Of a stretch of DNA of 64,000 nucleotides, positions 44,576 to 55,500 are shown piece by piece. How positions within the stretch are numbered: position 1 is the stretch's first letter; every line of letters begins with the position of its first letter. The position numbers and the translations under genes are program-made. The DNA is from Inonotus obliquus (Eukaryota > Basidiomycota > Agaricomycetes > Hymenochaetales > Hymenochaetaceae), in assembly GCA_032164295.1 (NCBI GenBank), contig JAJHTX010000003.1, positions 124,001 through 188,000 of the forward strand. The letters run 5' to 3'. The notes beneath the pieces are model-generated. The model was given only the letters and a program-made list of their open reading frames with translations, was not told where the DNA came from and did no database searches.

Positions 44576-45114
44576 ATGGCGATGAAGAGTGGTTTCGCGT
44601 CGGATGACTCGGGAGAGTCAAGCTTGTAAGGAAGCGGTGTACAACCTGAGCACTCGACAAAGACATCGTGCGAGGAAGGATCCCTCACCGTTCTAGATGC
44701 GCTTAGGTCTCTGGATGCGATCAAAGCGCGATTCCCGGACAACATCGCCGTGTATGAGGGCTTCCTGGACCTCATGAAGGACTTTCGGACTGGGGTGTAC
44801 GTTCTACGCCTTTGCTTCTTCCTGCTTTGATAATTCCGACGATGGGCATTAGTGTTGACGCGCCTGTAGTTGCTGACCGTGTATCCTCTCTGTTTGTGGG
44901 TCACAGTGATCTCATCGAAGGGTTCGGGCAGTTTCTTCCCTCCGAGATTCGCATTGAACATGAGATGAAGACGACGGGCAAAGACGGTGACATCAGATCG
45001 GGCGATAACGGACATTCTGCTGAAAGTGCTCACGGTGATGGTCTCTCCGTTTCAATCTCTGTGCATGGGCTCAAACTAGACACTAAAACAAAGTATCCCC
45101 TGTATCGTCTCTGA
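44576..45114 (+). pseudogene. Sin3-type PAH-domain gene, copy 2 with early stop
   Basis: Starts MAMKSGFASDDSGESSL and then meets TAA at 44627-44629, where the intact copy has MQES. Beyond the stop the PAH domain is well kept: LTVLDALRSLDAIKARFPDN, IAVYEGFLDLMKDFRTGV, the same intron, then VDAPVVADRVSSLFVGHSDL and IEGFGQFLPSEIRIE, ending KYPLYRL. The 5' donor GTAAGT upstream is also lost (CATAATG). No other in-frame ATG precedes the domain, so this copy is probably dead, but only recently, unless an unrecognised 5' exon skips the stop. Confidence 0.75.
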
Positions 45115-45272
45115 TCGATATGAGTTGGGCCGTTACGGAAAGTGGTGAATCGTGTTGGCCAACATTTTATGTATGAAATATAGCGATGTCTATTGTACGC
45201 ATACTGTTAGTCAGCAATAAGGAAAAGTTGGATATGCCTCGCTCTCACATGGCTGGAGCAAGTTTGCGATTT

Positions 45273-45830
45273 TTAAAATCGGTCGCAATGAAGGTGCTCC
45301 GCTGGTCGATGAATCAAGTCACGCGAACTATCAAACATCAACTCTGAGCAAACGACCCTGTGGCGTTTCGTTTGTTCGAGCGCGAAAAGGAGTAGACTTT
45401 GGTGACACATCGCCGCGGCAAGTGATGATATAGCACAAATGATGGGCTTCCTGTAAATACACGACTGCACATGGCACAGTCCTTCACAGGCCTTCCAGGG
45501 CCCATCTGAAAAGCCACCTTAGTACATCGGGGGGGCAGGAGGGGAAATTGATCAGGATGCACTTACAATGATCTTTCAGTGCTTGACCGTGGAGTTGAGA
45601 AGCGACCGTCTCGACTCTCGCTGTTCATATCGAAACTAAATACTTCAACAAGTATGCGGCTCTGGTATATTGCATCAAACATCTATCGGAAGACTTACCA
45701 ATAAATTTACGGTGCCCTTCTTTTCGTGCGTCGAATGGTGTTGACCGCTGCGCGATTTGCAATCCAGGGGCGTATCACGTAACACAGTTTGCGATGTTGA
45801 TAAAACAGCCCTCTGTTTTCGCGAGGAATG
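45273..45830 (-). pseudogene. Unknown gene family, copy at 45 kb (probably decayed)
   Basis: The minus strand has TVLRDTPLDCKSRSGQHHST, HEKKGTVNLL, then GQALKDHCK, then CAVVYLQEAHHLCYIITCRG and DVSPKSTPFRARTNETPQG. All blocks pair with the copy at 33137-34087 in the same order. Frames change between blocks and no full gene can be assembled. Function unknown. It follows PAH copy 2 as the 33-kb copy follows PAH copy 3, so STS-PAH-unknown was one ancestral unit. Confidence 0.45.
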
Positions 45831-46632
45831 CTTCAACCTATGTTTGATCTTTGATCACGGATCGAATGCAGGGTAGAGAATAATTGTGAGACGATGATAG
45901 TAACTAGCATTATCCTTCCAGCCAGGAAAGGCAGCTATCGACGATCGTGAGAAGTAACACGTGTCCATTTTTTTTCCAGCCTCCTGTCTTTTTTCTGTTG
46001 CATCGCGTCGTTCGCCGAAGTTCTCGACACTTTGTCAACTTCCCGATAATGCGATGAAGTGGCTGAAGCGGCGGATGCCACCCAGATGATAGGCACACAG
46101 TGACTCAATTGCTCGGCTTTCGCCTAACTTAGTGCCATTCATTCCAACCACATTTATGCTTCTTGATGCCCCAGTGGAGGTACTTCGGTGTGTATATCGC
46201 AATTACTATCGATATGTCTTTCCTTCATCCAATTTACAGTTCGATGTGATACGCTGACTTGCCAGCAACAGGGGCCTCACCTTCGATCTTTTCTTTACTC
46301 CGACGCTTCCCGCAACTTTCCTTTTCTGATCTTGGATCACGCAATAGTCTTTAGTATGGGTCATGCCTTTGACTGTACTCGCAGCTCCCCAAACAAGTAG
46401 GTGCGGTCAGTTATTATTCAGCGTCCCGGACATCATGAAGCATCACATCGCGACGATGTGCATGTCACTAAACAATGGACTTTCTGTGCAGGGCTAGGCT
46501 TTGAGGTCGCGCACGGATAAAGCCTTTCGAAGGACAAATTGTCTCTAATCGTAATCGGTTGTCGTTAGGCATCTGGAAGATGCGACATATCATTTTCTGT
46601 TCCTACGTGTACAATTTATGCAGCATTCGATA
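45831..46632. other. Spacer between unknown family relic and STS6
   Basis: No gene supported. A segment near 46095 (CTCGGCTTTCGCCTAACTTAG) resembles STS upstream flanks at 32440 and 48370. Near 46188-46400 an open frame has no known domain. Confidence 0.35.
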
Positions 46633-47972
46633 TTAGGCCATAGCCTCCAGTACTTCGACAAGCGGGATAGCGACGTTCTGTTGACGTAGAGCTGGATTAT
46701 GTCTTAGTGGTGGGATCCTCGGAAGAAGTGGCACCGAGCGCGTCTCTTGGTATTCCAGCCCTTTGTTACCAAAGTACCTTCCACCCTCGAAGTTCCAACA
46801 ATCGTTCGCGCGTGGCCAGTTCGCGACTCCGTTCAGATACCGCTGCACCTGGCGATCCATAACGGGGCCCCAGGAGGGAACCCGTTTCAATGCCTCCAAG
46901 AACTTCCCCTTGACTTCAATGTGATCGTTGACGACCCAGTTAATGGCACCTCCCAGATCAGTATTAAGTTCCCGCATGACTACAGTCAGGATGTTGTGCT
47001 GGTCGTCACCAACGGCCTGCTCTTTGTTGTACGACATCATGTCCTGAACAAATGGTCAGAGTCGCCATCGAATAACGGAGAATAAAGATTCTGACGTTAT
47101 CCAGGAACATCATGGTGGTACTGCACCTCGACAGCTCCATAATGACGGGGTTATACAAAACTTCGTCCGTGATATCAAGATCAAATAGTGTTAGGGCGAA
47201 AGCTGCTTCCGCGCCGATAGTCAGCTGGCGGATTTCGAAATATGAGGAAACAGTTCGTTGGTTGTCGTCATCGCGATCTCCCGCCTGTTCGATAACAGCC
47301 TCAAGGTAACTAGTAAATCGTTTGATCAAGTGGAGCTGCGAGGAAGGGCTGGCAATCTGAACGCATGATGCCCAAAATCTAAGGAGATCGAATTTAGTCC
47401 CCGGTGGAAGAAGCGGACCAACCTGACCTACTGGCGTGCAACTTCTCCGAGGAGAATTTCCCCCTCAGGACGTGGCTTATGAGGGTTATGCAAGGCGTCA
47501 ACGACAACATCCAGCATTTCCCGGACAACATGCTTCGGCTCAACATCCGTATACTCGTCGATGAGGAAGAAGAGAACCATGAAGTCGCAGGCACAGCGAA
47601 GACATTCTACACATTGCAGTGAGTGCTTCGACTATCGACCGAATGAATATATCTACCCTTTGATACCCATGGATATGCCAAAGCAGCAAGACGTGCTAAA
47701 CAAAGGGTTACATATATGAATACATTATAAGGAACTAGCAGACCATGCTCACCGAAGTCACCTTTCTCGAATGCGTACTGGGAGTCAGTAGTGAATGCAT
47801 TGAAGCTGCGGAACCACGCGTCAGAATCTTTCTTGACGAGCTCGAAATGAGGATTTATCGCTCGAGGCCATGGCCAGTCATGCATAGTGTCTGGAAGGTA
47901 AAGCATAGTCTTTTCACGTATTACGTCCTGAGCCTTATTGATATGCATCTTCAGAGTGTGCTTGGGTGACAT
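46633..47972 (-). CDS. Sesquiterpene synthase STS6 (divergent paralogue)
   Basis: Five exons in the same positions as STS1-5 but clearly more diverged. It starts MSPKHTLKMHINKAQDVIRE, about 12 residues longer at the N-terminus, then LYLPDTMHDWPWPRAINPHF. Exon 2 is RLAALAYPWVSK; exon 3 has [20 protein letters not shown], so the D-E-x-x-D motif is intact; the NSE triad is NDMMSYNKE; the end has [13 protein letters not shown] and PALRQQNVAIPLVEVLEAMA. Predicted active class I sesquiterpene cyclase. Its divergence suggests it is the oldest branch of the local expansion and may make a different product. It lies between duplicated DLH-MFS relics and the main array. Confidence 0.92.
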
Positions 47973-48000
47973 TCATCCTTGGACATTGAACAATCAATAG

Positions 48001-48012
48001 CGTATTTATATC
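48001..48012 (-). promoter_or_regulatory. TATA box of STS6
   Basis: Minus strand GGATATAAATACG about 35 bp before the ATG. It lacks the GCCAGGTCGAGG extension found with STS1-5. A short out-of-frame ATG (ATGAATGTC) precedes the true start by a few bases. Confidence 0.5.
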
Positions 48013-48779
48013 CCTCGATTGTCTGACACAGATGTCCTCACCCGGAAGATGAATGCTTCTTTTGCAGTCGAACCGAAGAACATTCAAGTCCAGCCACAGC
48101 CAAAGTCTAGTCGAGTCCCAGGTTAGATATAACGGCTTATCAATTACTTTTCTCCCGCTGATTGATTTTCGGTTTTCGGAAGAGCTCCATTGTTCTGCCA
48201 AACAACAGGAGCTGAGCCAACTTATCGACGCTTGGGCACCTTAATTCCGCGTACCACCATCAGCGCGCCCACTGTAATATTAATAATTTTCGTCGGGATT
48301 TGATTTTCCCTCTCCTGAACGATGGTTGTCGCGGTTGCTGCCGACATGACGAGCACGCGCGAATCTATTGCTCGGCTACTTGACTAATAGCCTCGTTTAC
48401 TGTCAGGTTGAGAGCTGAGTATTGCCATACTTCGACATTTCTCTACGTTAAATTGAGGTAGTCCGTATTTCCTGCAGTATTCCAGGGAACAAAATCTGCT
48501 AGATACGACCGAAATATTTTCCGAGATTCGTGAAAAGCTTCTGCAAGAGATAATCGAATATGCTCATTTCGTAAAGCTGCATACCGCCGATCACATAGGT
48601 ACATGTAATTACTCTAGCCAAATGCCTAGCCCCTAATCTCGAGAATAGGGAGAACCTTTCATGAAAATGCCGGGCATGAGATGGCCGACTTAGAGAGAAA
48701 TTTTGACAAACTCAATGAATCGTTCGGCTTGCATATCGGCAGGATCAATGGTTTACGAACTGATTTGATATGTAAGGAA
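48013..48779. other. STS6 upstream flank
   Basis: No gene. 48150-48420 resembles 32260-32480 upstream of STS3. 48480-48770 is AT-rich with no recognisable feature. Confidence 0.35.
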
Positions 48780-49240
48780 CCTCATACAGAGGCACAAGGG
48801 ACACGCTGATTTGGAGGGTGCACTTTAAAATCAGGCTCTCTCCGCATTGAAAGATGTCCATAGCTTAGAGAGGAAACATTAGTTGGGAGGCGGTGAACTG
48901 GAATCGTGTTCCCCTGCCGATGAAGAGTATAAACAAACATCAGGGTCGTGCAGTCACAGAAAGCAGACTGGCCTTGAGGCGCGATAAATGACTCGATATT
49001 GATGAACATTGGGCCTCAGACGTAGAAAATAATCAAGCCCTTGACTCCGGCCCCTGAGGAGGCACGGCGATGTACGTCTCGTCGCCTACGATCTTCTCTG
49101 TATCTCCCATAGAATCGTCAAATTTCCGCACTCCTCGGCAGTAGACTTCTCTGTCCTCCAACAATTATCTTGTCCGTATGATAGGAACGAGGATTGGATG
49201 ACGAAGATAACTCACGCGATGGATAAAAATATACCTCAGG
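48780..49240 (-). pseudogene. Dienelactone hydrolase relic
   Basis: The minus strand retains scattered pieces of the first exon of the gene at 34723-35853: a TYIAVPPEG equivalent (complement of gaggcacggcgatgtacgtc, 49060), the FINNKLIQDF-like stretch near 49000 and the start region near 49170. Indels and stops break it and everything after exon 1 is missing. It faces an MFS relic just as the intact pair does. Confidence 0.8.
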
Positions 49241-49551
49241 GTGAGCAGTAGGAATCCACGGTCTTCCTATGTATTACCGGGTCACAGTTGTTGATCGTGC
49301 GTTGGACTAACCTCATTTTTGGCGTTTGTTAATGCCACTGTTTGATTCTGCCCGCTGGCGGAACAGTAATTAGGAGGGGAGATGTTGAGTTGAATCATAC
49401 ATACATGAAACAGATGACAAAGCTATTCCCACGAGAAGAACATTCGAGTCTTCTTTACTTAGCCACTGCAAAACACGTCGTCCAATCACCTTCTTTGAAC
49501 GACAGAGTCCTGCTGGGCGACAAAGTCTTTCTCAAAGTTTTTCTCTGCTGT

Positions 49552-50310
49552 ATGAGTGAAATTGAACTGTCGGATGTTTGTCGCATCGATGCTTCGCCCA
49601 ACTCATGCATCCCCTCCGTCCCTCTCAATCATACGTCGTCCGGTTATTGACCGCCGTTTCGGCACAAACTTCTCCGCATGTTTCTAACAAAAGCAACAAT
49701 GAATCAGTTGCTCCCCGCATCCTCGCCAGTTCCCGTCCTTCTGAAGCTAACCGATCAAATGAATCTCTTTCCTCTCCGCAAAATCACCTATGTCTTCGCG
49801 GGATTGGAAAATTTCATTGTAATTTTGGCGCTTGATATGATGCAAATCCGAGCCTCTCTGCAGAGCTTCACGCCGGATCGTTCTATCTTTGTTGACCTCG
49901 ACGGCATTCCAACCACTATATGGTCGCTACTCAGATGTTTTCGGCCGGAAGGTAGCATTATGCGTCGCGATAACTCTTGCTGCCGGGTTCTCGCGTCCGA
50001 ATCTGAGGGGACAATTACCTGAACAGAGGAAAGTATCAGGGGATAATCGGTGTTTTTCTTGGGTTATGGAGTAGTACCTTTGATTAGTGGTGTAATTAGT
50101 GAAAACGTTTCATGGAAGGTATGGCCATATTCTTTGTTCACTGTAATGAGGGCTATAATGGTGCCTTTGAATCACACACCCCATCTCCTTGTGCACCAGT
50201 TTGGTCGATAGCGTCTTTATCGCAAGTGGCGATCCCTCCGGACAAGTAGGATGGGCTTAGTTCGATTGTATCTACTCGGTCTTGTTAGAGGATGGGTTTG
50301 TACCTCTGTA
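49552..50310 (+). pseudogene. MFS exporter relic (5' half)
   Basis: Starts MSEIELSDVCRIDASPNS like the intact exporter (MSQIELSDV). It keeps LKLTDQMNLFPLRKITYVFA, a decayed first helix, TAFQPLYGRYSDVFGRKVAL and pieces of the next exons (KYQGIIGVF, GYGVVP-like) up to about 50310, in several frames with a large deletion inside the motif A to GISGAGGGG region. The 3' half is missing. With the DLH relic it shows that the divergent DLH-MFS pair was duplicated once. Confidence 0.85.
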
Positions 50311-50455
50311 ATTTCGACTGCATACGCATCTACGACGATCGTGCCTTCAAAGTAATTCCATATAATTTTATAGATCTGCGATTGCTAAAACAGAATGAAC
50401 TCTTTCGGCTAGCCGAACTCACCCTTCCCACAAGCTGTAGCTTTCAAGAAGCGGC

Positions 50456-51668
50456 TCACTTTGGCGCAGGTCTGGATTCGGATACGCGACGCGCTTCCCC
50501 GGCAAACTCTAGTAAAGTTCGTACATCACCAGCTTTGCGACCATTCAGTTCCAGCTCGCTCTGAACGTGCGCGTAGAGCGCAGCTAATCCTCGATGAATT
50601 TCCCCGGGGGTGTTTCCTTCCGCTCTACCTTCATTGCCACTGTTCCCTGCCATACCATTCTCCGCGCCATCCGCACCAGACACAAGGCCAGAGTCGACGA
50701 AATCCGCAATCTCTTCCATTTCCCCTACCCAACGATATGCCTTTGGGATCATGCCGGGAATACTTGTCGCAATGCGCTTCAAAAGGACCGGTTGGCTGAG
50801 GGACAGTTCGTTCAACAGAGCAGACGCGGTAGTAGGCGACGAAGCCTGAGCGGCTGGAACCAGAGTCTTTAGAACGGGAATTAACTTTGAAAGAGGAACA
50901 GACGTACCAAGAATCATTGTAGAAAAAACGCCTAACATGATGTTAGATAAGGGCATTCGCCGTTTTTACACGACTGAGCTAACCTATAATTCCCTTCGTT
51001 ATACCCTGGAAAGGAGTATCGACAATATGAATTGGCGGGAAGAAAAATGAGTAGCAAGAAACAAAGCAGACAAAGAGAGCGCGTACCGCGTATGACATCT
51101 TTAATGCGCTAGCGTCACCGATTCCTCCTCCCTTCACATCATTATCACCGCGTAGTGCCCGGACCTTCAGTCCTAATTCATTGAATCGTTCAAAAGCATC
51201 AAGATGCTCCGCATCCGTCAGATCCGCGCTGGCATATATAGTTGGGTCGTACTCTCCGCCAGGAGGTCCACCAATGATACCGGCATCCAAGAATGCGACA
51301 CCAGATCCGGAGAACAGATGCGAAATGCTTCTCGCAGTCGCAGGGGACACCGCATTGCAATCAACGAAAACCCGAGTGTGCGTACCTTGGGACTCGGTCG
51401 GGACTTTGGCATGAGAGCGAGCAGCAAGGAATGATTTTGCGAAGTGATGAGCCTCGCTCGGCGGGAGGACGCTTAGAACCCATTCGGCTCGAGAGGGAAG
51501 GTCGGCCAGTGATACATCGACCATTCCCGCTTTCCTAGCACGTTCGTTGGTAGCTTGAGATCTTCCTGCGAGAACTGTGAACACCGTGCAACGGCCTACG
51601 TTTACTAGCCGAGAGGCCAGGGCTGCTCCCATTGCGCCGGCTGCGACGATGGCTACCGTAGGAGTCAT
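50456..51668 (-). CDS. 6-phosphogluconate dehydrogenase-like / beta-hydroxyacid dehydrogenase-like protein
   Basis: Three exons: a long first exon from 51668 (MTPTVAIVAAGAMGAALASR) to about 51087 (ASALKMSYA), a very short exon GITKGII, and a last exon beginning VFSTMIL and ending SESRPAPK; about 360 aa. The N-terminal Rossmann fold has a GxxxGxG-like VAAGAMGAALA loop, RSQATNERARKAG and WVLSVLPPSEAHHFA, as in the 6PGDH NAD-binding domain; GIIGGPPGGEYDPTIYAS and the ALKMSYAGITKG core match the C-terminal helical domain (DUF1932 type). It probably reduces or oxidises a small hydroxyacid with NAD(P) in the cytosol. Substrate unknown. It could be a tailoring enzyme but belongs to a general metabolic family. 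Confidence 0.82.
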
Positions 51669-52582
51669 GGTATATACCGAATTGATAAGAGGTAACAATA
51701 GTCGAAGGATGTGTGATCATGGTAATACACAGAATGTCGTGCGAAGTTCTGGCCAAGTCACGAATCATAATTTTCATTCACGTGCCACTTTCATCCTCTC
51801 CGCATCCACTTCCATGTACACCCTCGCTACCAAAGCCCAGTTTGTAGCGTTCGATCACGATGACCAGAGGTTTATGATGTGAACGAGGCGTGGCCGCGTG
51901 AATGCTACCTCGATCCTACTTCCATCGCCTTGTGGACACTGATCCTTGACTAGTGGATCATTTGTACTACAATGATAGATCGCGGGCGAGGAAGTTGCAA
52001 CATTTAGGCGCTTATGTGTCTAAGAATGGTATTTACCTTATATCGCGGCCAATACCCATCGCTGATGAAACCTTAGAACAGCAGCAAGCCAGCGACATCA
52101 TAGATATAGTTGATCATTCTCAACATCACCATATACCGCATACCATCAGTTACGGATATTTTGGTCACTGCCCTATGATCCATAAAGTCTCCTTCCGATT
52201 ACAGAGCGTGACCATATACGTAGGCATAAATTCGTACTTTACGATATGCTGCGGACCCCATTCATGTTTGTCTCGCCTACCCTATTGCCAGCGACGCGGT
52301 ACGTAATCATACACAGTATTATACGGAGAACTTGGAAGCAAGATGAATCAAGCTGACTTGTGGACGTACTGATGGCACTGTTCCGGCGCTCGGGTTGCAC
52401 AATGTCGTTCCCAGAAAGGTCTAAGAGTTGGGATTGCAGTCCAGCTCTTCTCGCGACGCTACCTGATGTCTTGATGTTGATGAACATTCACATAATGCCA
52501 ACGTGCTTGCTATTAATATATGCCCGGAAGCTCGACGGTAAGATCCCTCAACCACCCCTGGTCTTTTCTTCTTCCAAACAGC
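51669..52582. other. Intergenic region
   Basis: No gene supported. Open frames at 51953-52306 and 52239-52656 have no family features. The region should contain the promoters of the 6PGDH-like gene (-) and the DUF6533 gene (+). Confidence 0.35.
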
Positions 52583-55500
52583 ATGAGCGACCTGAGCATT
52601 TCCACTATTTACTCCTTCACTATTTCTCTGGAGGAGCATATAGCAGCATCGTGTAAGTATCACTTACATGTATGTACTCGATTCGTCTTGGCTCACACTC
52701 GTATCTAGATGCCCAAGTTGCTGTATTCTTTCTCTTGCTCTATGATGCTTGTATGTGATTTGTCGTCTTTACACGCACGGTCAAAGGCTTCATCGGAGTC
52801 TCTAGTCCTAGGCCTCAGTAGGGAGATACGACTGATGTGGGTGCGTACAGGCTCAAAGACACCGCATGTGCTTTCTAAATCTCAATTGAATTGTAGTCTG
52901 GACCTGTGAACTCGGGGAAGGTTCTCTACTTCTTGGTATGCGCCAAACACTGGTCACTCAATCCGAAATGTGAAGATTGCTCTCAGATCAAATATTTCAC
53001 AATTCTTTCTTTTGGGTGAGTAGTTCAAGGAAACATCTATCTTTTCTTTCTGTCTGACCCTTCATCGACAGATCTGCCGCTCCTAGTTGGTCTTCAATAC
53101 AAATAAAGCAGGGCGGCATCTCATCTTACCAACAGTATCCTTACTGAGGTCACAAATCTCTTGATCCTGATGTAAGTACCATCTCTTCCGACTCTCATAA
53201 TTAGTGTCTAAACACTTGTCAACTGTAAGTCCCTAGGGTGACCTCACATGCTGTATACATAACAACTAGCACGCCGTTTGTGTAGATGTATGAGAAGTTT
53301 CAGTATCTATACCGATTACTATATTGCTTGGTTTGACCTGTTTACAACAGGTACATTCGCACAGAGAATTCCTTGGCTGGCATCAGTCGTGGTAACGACG
53401 CTAACGGAGAGTAAGGGTACACCTCCTCTTTGTTGAATCAAAATGTTGACATTCTCTCCGAATTACCCTGCGCAGTCACATTACAGCTTCGCTTGTATGC
53501 GTTATACAGAGCGAAAAAGATTATCAAGGTTGTTCTAGTGACCTCAATGGTAGTTGTTGTCCTCCCAATGCTCGTCGTGAGCGTGATAATCGTACGTAAC
53601 GAGTCCGGGACTATAGTCAAGGCGGAAGGTGGGCTCTGAATGCTAGCCTTACTGATGAGTCAAGTCAAGCTAAACGCTACCAGATCTCATTTCGTCCACA
53701 CATCTCGAGTTTTGCGTCCCGACGGATTCCACGAAATCTTATCTTGGATTTTGGGTACCAGCTCTTATTAACGAAGCTTTTCTTTCGGCCTTGCGGTATA
53801 CAAGGGCCTTGAAGTTTTCCGGGAAAAACATGAGTTGGGGTTCACAAATCAGTTGAAGCTCTTTCTTGTCAAGGGATCGGTCATTTACTTCTTGATGTAA
53901 GTCATTCTTCGCAGGTCCTGGCTAGGACGTTAAACTGGCCGGCCACCACGCGCCCGCCTGCACACTACACCGAATGGGCCGAGGATAGAAACCTCGGACC
54001 CCTTGCGGACTGGCTGAAGGAAACCACACCTTTCTTCATCACTGAAAGGATTGTGCTGAAATTTTGATTCGATTAGGAACGCCGATCGAAACTACCCCGG
54101 ATGGGACCGGTTAATTTCACTGGCCGGAGACGATCAGGATCGACAGCGAGAAGCGAAGAACACGCACGGCTAATACAATCCGAAGCCGACGATCAAGAAG
54201 CATCGGCTAGCAACGCTAATCCCGACGATCACACTAAACCTTCGCAAACGATGCAGCAAGTACAGCAACCTCCAACGGCTTGCTATAAATGCAGAAGAGT
54301 GCGACAGATCATCGAAGACCTACACAAGATAATACTACGGGAGGCAATGAGCATGTTGACATATCATGTGTCCAGCGAACGAGCAACAGCTTATCGAGAA
54401 TACCACAATCCCCCGGAGGTCATTCGAAATCGCACGAGGTCAACAATAGCAATGGATACGGCAATAGGCATGCAACCAAAGACGCACTGGACAATAGTAG
54501 GAATCCACGATATATTAGCACTCGAGTGCCCAAGCACATTCGTGGAGATCAGTGCAGACTATGTTACGAACCGCCGCTCACCGATAACAGCGGTATGGGT
54601 TGCAAACACACTCAGGGAACTATGGGCATACTGCAAAACTATTCGACTACAAGGAGACCTATACCTAGGCTGGAGAATACCTTCGAACGATACTCGATGA
54701 AGTGTACGGCTACTCATTGCCATAGGCACCTACGTTAAACCACCTTGGTTTCCCCACGATGATATCCGATGTCGAATCACACTTGACGGCCCCGAACAAG
54801 AGTCCCGAGGCGATAAGCAAATCACAGCCTTCATAGCCTCAGATGCTATACAACGGAACCCCGACAGAATTCCTTAAATGCACGAGCAACTGCGGACGAG
54901 CGAACTTTAACTACGGCGCAGCCATGCAAAACCAATGGCATACGAACACGCATTCAATGACTCACTCACTGACTCACTCTATGCACAGGGCGCAGCACAA
55001 GGCCGACCCCGAGCATAGGTTTCAATTCAGTTCAAGTCAAGATGAGTCAACGCCGAGTCATCGCCTTGCACAGGGCGCAGTCGATGAGTCAATCCGCAGC
55101 AGAACAATAGGAATACCAGACGAGTTTGGAAGCTAGAATAACGAATCAGATCGAGAGTAGGAACTACGGAGCGTAGGAAGTGGTCCGTCCACAACATGAG
55201 GAAAAGGTATAAATAGTTGTAGACTTAGACCGTAGCTCCCCATCTTTCTTTCGATCGTCTTGTACATCGAGTCCTCTTAGGCATCTAGCTTCTAATCTGA
55301 AGACCACCTAATCTGCTTAACCTCTCTTACTCTACGGCGTGGAACGATTGATTAGTCGCCCACCGACTAGGGAAGCTTACGAACGGCAGTCGACACTGTC
55401 CTACTAGTCTGTCAACGAGGTTGAGGCCCGACTTGATTAGTAAACGAGAGCGTCTGAGGCAACGCTTATTATACTTGGGAATCTGCCCTGCTTGTGAAAA

